Origin: Proteromonas lacertae
Taxonomy: Eukaryota > Sar > Bigyra > Opalinata > Proteromonadidae
Direction: 5' to 3'
Assembly (NCBI GenBank): GCA_002245135.1
Contig: NGBS01000310.1
Location: 1-64,000, forward strand
DNA: 64,000 nt
A model generated the notes under the pieces. That model worked only from the letters and a program-made list of their open reading frames with translations, ran no database searches and was not told where the DNA came from. The position numbers were made by a program, and so were the translations under genes. Shown in pieces: positions 53,701-64,000 of this stretch (position 1 is its first letter; every line of letters begins with the position of its first letter).

Positions 53701-55097
53701 AACGTATTTGCATTAGTGGAAGCTTCTCCACATTGTCTACCTTCTGGACATGTCTTACAATAGGCAATATTAGTAGCACCTAGTTCATCATTGTATGTAC
53801 CAGCAGGACAAGCAAATGTATGTTGCTTTCCTGTGCCTTCTGGACAGTAATAACCTTTAGGACATTGCTTTGTTCTCATTACACTAGCTGCCATACCAAT
53901 TGTATCACAATAATAACCTGCTTCACATGCTCTACATTTCTGTTCAACAGATATTCCTACAACACCACTCTCTTCAATATAAGTACCAACAGGACATCTT
54001 GTGGGAATAATACCAGCTTGATAATTACAATAATCATCGCATTTGTCTTCTGTAGGTTTATTTCCACCACACTTATAACCAGGATAACAACTCTGACACA
54101 TTGAATCACCTCCATAACTAAAACTGCCTTCACCACAATTAGCTGGAGTTACTTTATTAGAACATTGTTTACCTGCTTCACAAGGTTTGCATAACGATTG
54201 ACCTGTTGTATCTTGATAATAACCATCTTCACATACTTGTTGTTTATCTAATGAATTCGGTTGTTCACAATAATTACCTGTTCCACAGTCTGTACATACT
54301 CCTTCTTCATTGGTATATTGACCTAATGTACATTGATCTCCTATCTGTTTATTTGTACAATCATATCCTTTTGGACATGGATGACAATTAGAATCACCTA
54401 ATGTTGAATATGTACCAGCTGGACATTCACTCTTTGTACCATCATTATTGCATTTTTCACCAGCTGGACATTTTGTACATGTTGAAGCACCAGCTGCAGA
54501 ATATGTTCCTTCTGGACAAGGAATTACATTGTTATTAACACAGTAATAGGATGCTGGACATTCACTACATTCTTTTGCACCACCTGGAGAATAAGTACCA
54601 TCCTTACATCCTGTTTTTGTAGTTGCACTACAACTATAACCTGGAGGACATTTATGACACTCTGCATCACCTGAAATTGAATAATATCCATCTGGACAAT
54701 TTGATGCTACTCCATTTAAACATGACTTTCCTGCTGGGCAGCTGCTACAAATAGTTTTGCCTGGTGTTGAATACTGACCAGGTGAACATAGAGTTATATC
54801 ACTAGCCGTATGAGATCCTGGAGATAAATAATAACCTGCTGGACAAGGAGTACAAACACTTTGACCTTTTAAACTGTAATAACCATCACCGCAAGGATTA
54901 CTACTTGTACCATCACAATAATTACCTTCACTACACTCTTTACAAACATTTGAAACAACAAAGAAACCAGCAGGACACTTAATTGGTACTATTCCGTTAC
55001 ACTGATAACCTGTTGGACAGGGAGAAAATGTAGGTGATACTTCAGTTAAAATGAATTTAAATAATAAAAGACAACTTAATATAATTTTTAAAAACAT
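35755..55097 (-). CDS. Giant cysteine-rich repeat transmembrane protein with coiled-coil tail
   Basis: About 6,445 residues from one essentially intronless gene. It starts with a signal peptide (MFLKIILSCLLLFKFILT). About 4,600 residues follow of tandem GCC2/GCC3 (ephrin-receptor-like) repeats built on CPAGYYCP and PCPAGTYN, with many Asn-glycosylation sites. A transmembrane helix lies near 41115-41205, then a basic stop-transfer segment. The cytoplasmic ~1,785 residues are mostly long Glu/Lys coiled coil. Near the C-terminus is a globular domain with HILAH (~36495), a zincin-like H-x3-H lacking the catalytic Glu, then a poly-Asn tract. Two +1 frame changes are needed, at 46187 and about 45860. 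Short introns could bridge them in phase but would delete conserved CPPGYYC and CPEGYYC. Function unknown; it probably links the cell surface to the cytoskeleton. Confidence 0.8.
36175..36199. repeat. (ATT)n trinucleotide repeat coding poly-Asn
   Basis: A run of ATT triplets inside the giant-protein gene; read on the minus strand it gives a poly-Asn tract in a disordered stretch just before the last coiled coil. It is a likely length-polymorphic microsatellite. Confidence 0.85.
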
Positions 55098-55437
55098 TTG
55101 TGAAACTGCTTAAAATGGTTTACGAAAAAAATAAGGTTTGTGAAAAAATAAAAATTGTCAAATAAAACTAATAAATCATTTTAATAAATAAATTACTATT
55201 TTACAATCCACATTCATATATTAAATGTGACACCCAAATAATTAGCATAACTCTAATATGATTATAAATAATCAAAAAAAATACATCAGATGAGGATGAA
55301 GACGGTGATGGAGGAGGAGGGTCTTTTGTATTCAATATGTTACAAATTTCTGACGTAGATGAGTTGTTAAATATAAATGCAATTTTTGCACATTTTCATT
55401 AATTAAATAACTAAATAATTGATTACATTTCAACACT
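55098..55437. other. Intergenic between the giant gene and the SKP1-like gene
   Basis: About 340 bp. A 45-codon acidic/glycine frame at about 55276-55400 (+) reads well, but it would need a +1 change to connect to an ATG at about 55258 and has no recognisable homology. I do not call it a gene. No RNA gene seen. Confidence 0.4.
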
Positions 55438-55842
55438 TTAAAAAAAAAGATATATCAATTCTTTATACGGCAATATATTAAGTGAAGATGTTGCTAGCAG
55501 TAACTTTTGTAGATCATCAAGTGGATAATCTACAAATTCTGAATATCCTTTCTGTGCAAGATTGTTTTCAAAACAATATTTATCTATAAGAGGTTTGGAT
55601 ATTGATGTTAAAGGTTCTTCTATAAAGCAATCACCTAACAAATGAAAAAAAGCATTAAATATACAAAAATGCAATATTAATCCAAAGTGAAATACAGATA
55701 TCTGTTCGTATTTCATTTCTTTGGTAGAATCACATGAATCCAAGAATAAATGTTGAAAAAGTGGATTTTCATTCTCTTGAAATATGAATTCCTTGTTTTC
55801 TTCACCAATAATAAAATGATATTCTTTATTTTCACATTTCAT
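55438..55842 (-). CDS. SKP1/Elongin-C-like small protein
   Basis: Two exons (55665-55842, 55438-55634) around a 30-nt GTAT...TAG intron; 124 residues. After splicing, the middle reads LILHFCDCFIEEP, then ISKPL, EFVDYPLDDLQKLLLATSSLNI. This follows the SKP1/Elongin C pattern of a helix, 'xxCxxHxxDP', 'IPKPL', then 'PLxxLxxLLLAAxxLNI'. These proteins are BTB-fold adaptors of cullin ubiquitin ligases. Similarity is low and the usual C-terminal F-box-binding helices are missing, so the subfamily is uncertain. I chose the ATG at 55842; an in-frame TAA (about 55877) lies upstream. The gene is divergent from the PHD gene, with 154 bp between starts. Confidence 0.55.
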   Translation of the reverse strand: MKCENKEYHFIIGEENKEFIFQENENPLFQHLFLDSCDSTKEMKYEQISVFHFGLILHFCIFNAFFHLLGDCFIEEPLTSISKPLIDKYCFENNLAQKGYSEFVDYPLDDLQKLLLATSSLNILPYKELIYLFF

Positions 55843-55996
55843 TACAAAAGATATCAAACCAATATCAAACCTATCATATTATTTTTTTATGAATTGTGAT
55901 TGTCCAATTGTGAAGTTATTAGAGCAGCACAGATATGTGAATTCTGAGTATATATTTCCTTCAAAAATTGTATATATTATTATGAATAATTCATAG

Positions 55997-57212
55997 ATGC
56001 CTCTAATAGCAAACCCAGAAGAAAATATATGCAGAAAATGTGGAAATATTATTGTATAGCGTTTATAGATCATATAAATTAAATAGTATAATAAAATTGA
56101 TACAATATGTGAAACATGTCAAGAGTTGAAGCTAATGCTAGTTAATGCTAGTGAAACAAAAGTAAATACTCCATTGGCTGAAAAGGATATATTATCATTT
56201 CCTAAAGAGAGTAGCAAAGACAAAATACCTAGAAAATATCATAAGAGGAACTCAAATGATCATCATGTAGGCAGACCTCCTTCTAAAAATAAGTTACTAT
56301 CACCTAAAACACCAAAATCCACCAAATCGCTAAAAGCTCCAATAAAAACTCCTTCCATCTCACCAAGAAGATCAAAGCGACAAAAAAGATATAGAGAGGA
56401 ACCTGTAGAAACACAAGAGAAAAACATTATTGAATGGGTAAAATTTGAACCACCACACAAAATCCGAAAAACTCCAATAGAAAGAGGATTGAAATTATGT
56501 CAAATATGTAAAAGAATAGATATAATAGAAGTAGATTGTAATAATAGTGAAAAAAACATAGATGATGGTGATTTTATATGGTGTTTTGATTGTGGTAGAG
56601 CTTTTCATACTCATTGTATATATGAAGGTGTAAATATCAAATTAAATCGTAAGGTGGATATTTTAAGAAATTCAAATTGGAGATGTGCTGATTGTAAAGT
56701 ATTTTTATATATATTTATATGTATTGATAATAGTATTGTGAACAATGTAAAGAATATGAAGTGGATGATCCTTTAATAATGTGTGAATGTTGTGATAGAG
56801 GATTTCACATATCCTGTTTAAAACCAAAACTAAAAAAAGTATATTTTGTTTTATTTTATTTTATTAATAGATTCCTGCTACTGAATGGATTTGTCCATTT
56901 TGTATTCTATCTGATGATCGACTGATAAAAGAAGAAGTGAATCATATTGAAAAAGAGATTATGAAATTAAATTGTGGTATTTGTAAGGATGGTAATTTGA
57001 ATGGATGTCCTTGGCTGTTGTGTAGATTGTGTAATAAAGGAATTCATAAAGCGTGTGATACACAATATTTGAAGAGTATAGGAATGAAAAAAATACATAA
57101 ATATTTATGTCCAACTTGTAGAAATGAAAGAGAGGAAGTGAAAGAAGGGAAAAAAGAAGATAGGAGTAATGTGAATAAAGAAGAAAAAGAAGAAGAGAGT
57201 TTTGTTTTGTAG
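55997..57212 (+). CDS. Tandem PHD-finger (DPF-like) chromatin protein
   Basis: Four exons (55997-56053, 56087-56698, 56734-56838, 56871-57212) joined in phase; 371 residues. The N-terminus has two CxxC pairs (CRKCGN, CETCQ), split by the first intron, probably a small zinc knuckle. A basic Lys/Pro/Ser linker follows. Then comes a tandem pair of PHD fingers: the first ends at WRCADC and the second contains CEQC, DPLIMCECCDRGFHISCL and WICPFC, the arrangement of DPF/Requiem and MOZ acetyl-lysine readers. A third Cys-rich finger follows (CGICKDG...CRLCNKGIHKAC...CPTC), then an acidic/basic tail. Likely a nuclear histone reader. The intron between fingers 1 and 2 falls at the domain boundary. Confidence 0.85.
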
Positions 57213-57284
57213 GTTTTTATGTTTTTTGTATTTTTCTTTATTTTCCAATAAAACAAAATGAAAAAAAACAGATGTATTCTAAAT

Positions 57285-59493
57285 TTATAAAGTATTAAAA
57301 TTTGAAATGATTGAACTTGGAGAAATAAATAGTTTATTAACAGAATTAAATTTCTTTGAATTATCAGAAAAATCACATACCTTACTACTTTCAACATTAT
57401 TACTTTTACTACTAGATTCAGTTGAAATATTAGAATATTCATTCTATTACATAATTCATTATATTAATAATATACCATAAAAGATTTATCAACTGCTGAA
57501 ACATTGGATGAATTATTATTATTATTATCACTTTCTCTTCCATCACTATTTGAAGTGTTGGAACTGTTTCTATCATTTGGAGAAGAATCATTAGAAGATA
57601 CAGCTGCAGATATTGTTATTCTTCTTCTTTTGATTGGTTTATCAATGGTGATGATTCTAATAGAAGATCTTGATTTAAAACAAGGACTAGAATTACAACG
57701 ACTATTCCAACAATATTTATTTTTATTATTATATTCTTTACCACAATTTTTACACTTATTGTTATGTAATAAAGGATACTTATTTACTTTTCTTTGTTCT
57801 TTATACAAAAAGTTCAACCATCTTTGATAAAAAAATGGTTTATCAAATTTGTAATCCATATGCGATGTAAAATCTATATCATTCAAATAATCATCATCAC
57901 TATTCAACAAGTTGGATTCATCATCATCATCATCTTCTTCTTCTCCTTCATACTCTCTTCCATTTTCTTCCATCTCATCTTCTTCAGATACACCATTACT
58001 ACTAAATCCACTCTCTCTACTTCTACTATACCCACCTGAAGATGAAGAAATTGATGAATTTGATGTAGTTGAAGAACTTCTTAATCTTCTAGGTGGAGGT
58101 TCTACATTATTATTATTATTAGAGTTATTCGTACTTATTGTGTTTTGTCTTGGCTTTCTTTGAACAGTTACTTTCTCATCATCGTCATTATCTGGTTGAG
58201 GTATATAAAACTGACCTTCTTTTAATGGAGAAGTAACTTTAGTATCATTGTCTTGAATGTGATACATACCATCACTTACATCAACTACTGTTCCAACATG
58301 ATGTTTTCCATTAATATCAAATTCAACAGTAATTCCTATGATATCTGAATCAGATGATTTTGCTTCTTCATCTGTTGTGTTTAACACTTGAATCTCATAA
58401 CTTCTTTTAGCTATAAAGACTTCTTCTATATATAATAATTAACAATATATATGATACTCATATGATATAACTGCATTTGAACCCATCCATTTCCTGTTCT
58501 CAGTATTAGACCTTTATGTCTGGCAAATTTTCCTTTTTTTATTTTTGCCACTTTTCCTTTTGCTGGATCTTTACTAAACTCTATTTTTGGCATCTAGTAA
58601 AAAATAATTAATTAATTAATAGAATAAGTATACACTTGTAGGATTAACAATTGTTCCTTCTTTGATCAGTTCCAAACAATTGGCTTGAACTTTAACAGTT
58701 TCTTCATAACCTTCAATTCTTAAATGATAAAAGATATTTGGATGCAATGGAAGTGACACAACTTCACCTTCTTCACCTATATGATCTGGAATATGTGTTT
58801 GAGAATATGGGGTATCTAATATTTTTACAATTGATCCAATTGGATAGTATTTATTCTTGCCAGGACATAATAATTGATTATGACTGATAATCAAACCTGT
58901 AGTTCTCATACTATTATAGTAATAATGCAACAAAAATATACTTTGGATGATTATAAACATCACCACTATCAGTAACTAATCCAAGTGCTGATGGCCTGAA
59001 AGTTAAGACTTTACCATCTTTAAATCTTACTCTATACCATGTGTTTGGATGAACTGGAACTTCTTCTATTATACCTTTTTCACCAGCTCTTTCAGGATAT
59101 CTGGTTTCTACATTACTAGTTTTCAAGATTGAAACTTCAGCTCCTTTATACAAATACTAATATTATAATAATCATAGAAAAACATACTTGAATGGGTTGA
59201 TTTGAATTTGTAATTGCTGGAAGGTTAGATTCTGCATCAGATTCACTGCCTTCTGATTCATCTGATGTTTTTCTAGTATATGCTTGAGCCGATGTTGAAA
59301 GTGATGGTGGTACAGATGGGAAATTTTGATGTTTTTCAGAATGTTGGTTTTCTGTTCTATTATTCAAATCTCTTACCTCAACGGAGTTTTCAATTTTGTT
59401 AATTTGGTGATTTTGTGTTTCTGTATACCCATCTTGAATTATTGAACCACACATACGGTTTAAATTTATTATCGGAATTTGTGTATTACTCAT
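57285..59493 (-). CDS. Multi-Tudor/Agenet-like domain protein with a zinc ribbon
   Basis: Six exons: 59188-59493, 58942-59156, 58634-58910, 58458-58593, 57476-58425 and 57285-57443; 680 residues. After a disordered N-terminus come two related ~60-residue repeats with GEKGIIEEVPVHPNTWYRVRF and GEEGEVVSLPLHPNIFYHLRI. A KOW-like KFARHKGLILRTGNGW follows, then a Tudor-like ITVEFDINGKHHVGTVVDV. These small barrels suggest a chromatin or methyl-lysine/arginine reader, but I cannot assign a family. A long Ser/Asn/Asp-rich linker leads to a C4 zinc ribbon (CKNCGKEYNNKNKYCWNSRC). Intron 4 must use the GTATC donor at 58457; the nearer GTTAT donor would break the frame. Confidence 0.7.
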
Positions 59494-60015
59494 GTAAAAC
59501 TGCCTTTAAGGTGCAAATATATTGTATGAGCTATAAATATTGCTTACTAAAGTGCCTATACAGTTTCTATATAAAATATTCAGTACTTTATTAGCTGCGC
59601 TGAAATGTTTTAGACTAACTATTTATTGTAGAATTTTATTTATCAGAAAAATAAAATGAGACGAATTAAAATATTAAATGTGTAGCAGTTTGGGAAATAG
59701 TGTTTAGTTAAGAAGGATTGAAAATTTTTAAAAATTTGTATTACCGTTACACTCTATAAAAGTTTTCAAAATTGTTCCGTACAGATAAATACAAAGAAAT
59801 TATACCGTTTTATTTTTCTATTAATTTTAATTAGTGACATATAAACTACATTTTCATTTCTTTCTAGATTTTTGATCTACATGAATGTATGCAATACACT
59901 AATCTTAAAATTTGAATTTCTAAGCATGAATCAGACTAGCCACTTAGAATTTCAATTGAAAAAAGATATATCAAGCTTTACTTCAAGCCAGACATATTTA
60001 TTTTTGTGTTTTTAG
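59494..60015. other. Intergenic, no feature seen
   Basis: 520 bp between divergent genes, the longest clear spacer in this part of the window. I found no exon, tRNA, repeat or convincing hairpin. It presumably holds both promoters. Confidence 0.5.
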
Positions 60016-61851
60016 ATGCGGAGAACAGCTAAACCACCTAATAGACCTTTATCTCAAAATAGGGTGATCAGTCCAAGACCACACACATCTCAGGAAATAG
60101 AATTCTCTCCTAGATATAGTCCAATTCCGCCAGAGATAAGTAGACCGCACACATCAATCGGCGTATGACTTTATAAATGATCTATGATAGATAAATGATC
60201 TTGTGAATGGAAGAAAACAGTGGAGTAGTTTTAATGCTTTGTGTGAATATAGGGAAAAAATAAATACAACACCTGTTACAGGCGTTACTTATCCAGCAGA
60301 ATTTGATGATGGTATAATAAAAATACCAAAAAGAGTAACAGTTGAAGCATCCGCTTGGCAAAGGCTAGCAATACCTCGAGAAGTAACTAGACGAGAGAAA
60401 ATAGAGTATGAAAGTACAGAAGCTACAGAGTTAGAAGAAAAACTATTCCCTCCAAAACCTCCATCCAAGAATAAATACTCAAGACCAACAATCAGAAGTA
60501 AATTAAATCAAAAAATAGCAGATATATCAAAAGATCCTCAAAAATTAGAAGAAATCAGAGAATATAGAAACAGAATAACTGCTGTATGTGGTCCAATGTT
60601 GGATTATCAAATAAAAGTAAAAGAAGGTTATTATTCACCATATACAAAGGAAGAGAGAAATAGAAAAAAATACGTTGAACATGAAAATAAGATTAAACAA
60701 GCTAAAGAAAAGCAGTATGTTATTATTATTATTATTATTGAATAGTGAAAAGATATATGACGATCTAATAGAAAAGAAAAGATTGGATAATATGAGATGG
60801 GAAATTAGAAAGAGAGAAGAGGAAATAAAACAAAGATTAGCACATAGGAAACAGATGTGGTTTACTATATTTGTAATATCTAAATATTATGTAAAATCAT
60901 TACATTTATATAGAATTGTATATTCAAATCAATTATTATTTTTATTCTTTTTATATATAGAGATTCAGAGAAATATGTGAAGAAAATCGAAGAAAAGATG
61001 CAGTTAAGAAGATTGAGAATGCATTCTACAAAGTTTTGACTAAAATATATGCAAAACAATACAGAAGGGCAGTTGTTGTTGTTAGAGCTTATACTAAAGT
61101 ATAGTAATATATATTCATATAATTAATAATAATAATATAATAGTTGGCATTACATAAACGAAAGGAAGAACGTCAAAAACATGCTGCCAATGTGATTCAG
61201 AACTTTCTAGTAGCAGCTCAAAATACAAATGATATGAAAACTGCAGTTTTACTATTTTTACAACATACTAAATTCCTTCAGTTACATCTGAAAGGATATT
61301 ATAAGAAAGTAAAAGCGAGAATACATCTAATGAAGTTGTTTTGGGATTCTGCTGAAGCTAGTATTGCTAAACATATGGTAATGGTTGCAAGGCAAAACAC
61401 TGAGAATGACAAACACAAGTTAATATCGAAATTAGATCCAAAATTATTGAAATATGTATTAGCTAGTTTAAATAGTGATAATGGGAATAAAAATGTTAAA
61501 ATTACTATTCCAAAAGTACCAGAAAGTGTGAAAATGAAGATATTGTGGAAATGGTATGATCAGTTTAGAGTTAAACAGTTTTTTGTGAATCAATGTAATT
61601 TAAAAGAATATAATAAAGTAAAACCAATCAGATACTCTGATCAGGATATTAAGTCTATATTTTATGGGAAAGATACAAGTATAACTGAGATAATAAAGAA
61701 ATATACTGAAAAGAAGCCTTTTAAATATGAAAAGTTGTTAGTTTTGAAAGCAATAAAGGATTTGCCTTATAAGAATATTATTAAACAATGTATTATACAA
61801 CAACAAGAAAAAGCATTACAAAAAGCAGCTGCAGAAGCGGCTGCTTTATAA
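60016..61851 (+). CDS. IQ/coiled-coil protein of unknown function
   Basis: Five exons (60016-60162, 60191-60714, 60746-60872, 60961-61098, 61144-61851) joined in phase; 547 residues. The N-terminus is Pro/Arg/Ser-rich with repeated RPHTS. The middle is charged coiled coil (IEKKRLDNMRWEIRKREEEI). Two stretches resemble IQ or basic amphipathic helices (ALHKRKEERQKHAANVIQNF; KIYAKQYRRAVVVVRAY). The tail is AAAEAAAL. The composition and the ciliary gene nearby suggest an axonemal or basal-body protein, but that is only inference. The fourth intron (60873-60960) is 88 nt, the longest I place, so a missed micro-exon or alternative donor is possible. Confidence 0.7.
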
Positions 61852-61957
61852 TAAATTAATCATCTAAATATAAAGTCGTTTAATTTATTTTTGATTGATT
61901 TAGTCTATCTGTTTGAGAGAAAAACAAACAAAATAAAATCAAACTAGTCAAGCCAAA

Positions 61958-62744
61958 ATGAATCAAAAACAGGTATTTCTCGATATGCAATCATTATTTT
62001 GGAATAGACAATTGATGAATTGAAAAAGGAATTAGTAAAGAAAGAGAATGACTTAAAAAAAGTGAAAGAGTTGAAAGATAGAATGGTTGATAGTCTAAAG
62101 AGGGTTAAAACTGTATTATAACGAAATTCTATTTGAGTAGGATATAGAAGGATATAAAAGTGAAATTGAATATTTGAAAAAAGAAAGTATAAAACAATAA
62201 TACACTTATATTGATAGATGAGGATAAAGATAACAAGATTAAACTTCTATCATATTCTCAAGAAACAAAGAAACCTCAAAATTTACCAAAACAACATTCT
62301 CTTTCTTTAGATGAAATGAAATCATATAATTTTCAAAAGCTGTATATATACAATATGAATATACCTATAAATAATAATAACATAGAATTCATGCTGCACA
62401 GTATTTAGCATATCATAATAATCCAATCTCTGATTTAATGGAGTATATTTTTTCAGACACATTTTTTTATGATGATATTATTAGTTCAGTCTCACTTTAT
62501 ATATCATCATCATCATCATCAGAAATATATTTACTAAATTCTATTCTACAGTCTATTCAACATGTTATATATAAGAAATGTGATAATTTAAATCCTATAC
62601 CTGATTATTATTACACTATAATAAATGCAATAATTTCAATATTTAATTGTTATACAAATCTGAATCTGAATTTAATATTTTTCTTTGATTTATTTTCTGT
62701 AGTGAATCATTTTGATTGTAAGTTGTTAGTTCAGTTTTGTAATG

Positions 62745-62775
<31 letters not shown>

Positions 62776-63411
62776 ATATGTAATTATAAATAGAAATGTT
62801 CTGATATTTTCAATAATGAAACTGTTAAAGTAACATCAGCTGCAATAATCACAAATATACTCAATGAGGATGAAATAGATGTAAGAATATCAGCAGTATT
62901 AAAAACAAAAGCAAAAATAAAGTTAGAATTAGTATATAACAGAATATCTTCTTTAATATCATCACAATTAAATTGTGTAAAAATCAATTGTGATTGTTTT
63001 ATCAACTTCTTATGTTTTGAATTATTATCAAAGTTTATGAAATGGGATCAATATCAGAAATCAGTGCAGCTCTTATGGTCATTATATCCACAAGCTAATA
63101 TTCATATTCAATGTTTAATAATTAATTATGTGAAAAGATTTATGGATAGTAGTTTGAGGTGTAATGAATTAAAAGATTTTGATGTTTTATTTAATAAGTT
63201 ATCAATGATGCTTCTTCCTAATGATCAGATTAATATAGGAACTATCACATGGTCAGTTCAAATTGGAATTGTAGAATATATGTTGAAATTGAAACAGAAT
63301 AATCGTATGTCTCAATCTATTACAAGTATATTAAAGCAATGGTATGCATCATTGAATGATTTAATGAAAAGTAGAATATCAAGAAAGATATTTGATGAAT
63401 TAGAAGAATAG
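61958..63411 (+). CDS. Helical protein of unknown function
   Basis: Six exons (61958-61972, 62008-62103, 62141-62186, 62218-62341, 62386-62743, 62794-63411) totalling 1257 nt, so 418 residues. The exon sum is an exact multiple of three, which supports the model. The first exon is only 15 nt. The N-terminus is coiled coil (IDELKKELVKKENDLKKVKEL), then a Ser-rich linker and a largely alpha-helical domain of ~300 residues with scattered Cys. I do not recognise it; it could be an armadillo-type scaffold. Intron 62744-62793 contains a (TA)n microsatellite. It lies 106 bp downstream of the preceding gene on the same strand. Confidence 0.75.
62744..62793. repeat. (TA)n microsatellite within an intron
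   Basis: About a dozen TA dinucleotides at the 5' end of a 50-nt intron of the helical-protein gene. Length change here would alter intron size but not the coding frame. Confidence 0.85.
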
Positions 63412-63485
63412 ATTTTTATCTTTTTAAACTTTGTGGGGTATGTAAAAAGTGCAAAATTGCTTGGCTTGAAAGTCGTTTAGATTTT

Positions 63486-64000
63486 ATGAGGTATTTTTCT
63501 TATTATCTAATCCAAGTTTTTCTTTGAAAAAGCAAGAGAATGGCAAATTTGCCCCAATAAAAGGAATTTTACTTAAAAATGTAAATTCAATGGCTATTCC
63601 ACACACAGTTTCTGATTGCAAAAAAATGCAAACAACTCTTTATGACTGTGACATTATTTATGATTCAGGTACTATTTATTTGTAATTTATACAATAGATA
63701 AATTCGATGAAAACATTCTTTTTATATACCCACTATATTGTGAAGGTAATCATTTTAAATTTGTATATTTGTAACTATAATGCATTAAATAGCATCAAAT
63801 TGGAGCAACTTCTGGAAAATGGGTAAAAGATGCAGTTAATATGTTTCCTGGAACAAAAAGAAAGGTGATAATGGATGATAGCGATGATGATAGTAGTGAT
63901 AGCGATAAAGACAAGAAACCTGTTATAACAACTCCAGTATAATAATCTGATTTAATATTAATCCATAGGAAGCATATTATTTATCTCAACACTCAACTCA
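63486..64000 (+). CDS. Partial gene of unknown function (cut by the window end)
   Basis: At least five small exons fit: 63486-63490 (only ATG AG), 63517-63668, 63698-63745, then from about 63806 (or 63793) to 63936, and 63969 onward off the window. The readable start is MSFSLKKQENGKFAPIKG, then TLYDCDIIYD, FIYPLYCE, SGKWVKDAVNMFPG and an acidic Asp/Ser stretch. I do not recognise it. The usual TAG acceptor at 63792 would need another +1 move, whereas a GAG acceptor at 63805 keeps the frame. The first exon and this acceptor are therefore tentative. Confidence 0.5.

Noticed and set aside
55258-55400. Possible small acidic/Gly-rich gene on the plus strand
   Set aside because: About 45 codons read well, but the only ATG is in another frame, there is no homology and no splice pair resolves it.
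55879-56073. Upstream exon of the SKP1-like gene
   Set aside because: It is in the same frame but separated by a TAA, and it overlaps the first exon of the PHD gene, which has a clear zinc knuckle. The only splice option needs an atypical 61-nt GTGC intron.
58388-58471. Frame change in the Tudor-like gene
   Set aside because: Using the GTATC donor at 58457 rather than the GTTAT donor gives an in-phase 32-nt intron.
1-64000. tRNA, rRNA and CRISPR features
   Set aside because: No cloverleaf, ribosomal segment or spaced direct repeats could be recognised by eye.

Overview
The window is nuclear DNA from an AT-rich, intron-bearing unicellular eukaryote. Stops are standard (TAA, TAG and TGA all end genes and none lies inside the long conserved frames), which argues against ciliates with reassigned stops. 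Most introns are 25-50 nt and almost all run GTAT...TAG. An outer-dynein-arm docking protein implies motile cilia. CAMTA, Integrator subunit 11 and a bacterial-type alpha-2-macroglobulin make fungi unlikely. I cannot name the lineage.

Layout. Bases 1-6085 and 22463-28551 are near-identical inverted arms, each with a whole tubulin cofactor D gene, leucine-rich-repeat (LRR) gene fragments and the 3' end of an alpha-2-macroglobulin-like gene. Between them is a 16.4-kb unique core: PAP2 phosphatase, a one-RRM protein, ODAD1, DNA topoisomerase I, an RCC1-TBC fusion, TRM5, a Glu-rich unknown, CAMTA, INTS11 and a potato-inhibitor-I family inhibitor. Right of the second arm come the rest of the alpha-2-macroglobulin gene, a pseudokinase-LRR gene, and a 19.3-kb gene for a giant cysteine-rich membrane protein. 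The last 9 kb hold a SKP1-like protein, a tandem-PHD protein, a Tudor/Agenet-like chromatin candidate, an IQ/coiled-coil protein, an unknown helical protein and a partial gene. Genes alternate strands, are closely packed (19-520 bp apart) and show no operons.

Main observation. In four otherwise convincing genes (topoisomerase I, RCC1-TBC, the giant protein, alpha-2-macroglobulin) the conserved protein continues only if the frame moves forward by one base. I find about 14 such points, roughly eight of them strong, and every one is +1. None is -1, and neighbouring genes have none. This could be programmed +1 frameshifting or a systematic one-base insertion artefact. cDNA and raw reads would decide.

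Caution. The first ~520 bases differ from the other arm by seven one-base indels, six of them losses, mostly in homopolymers. That looks like a poorly polished contig end, so the inverted repeat itself needs read-level confirmation.
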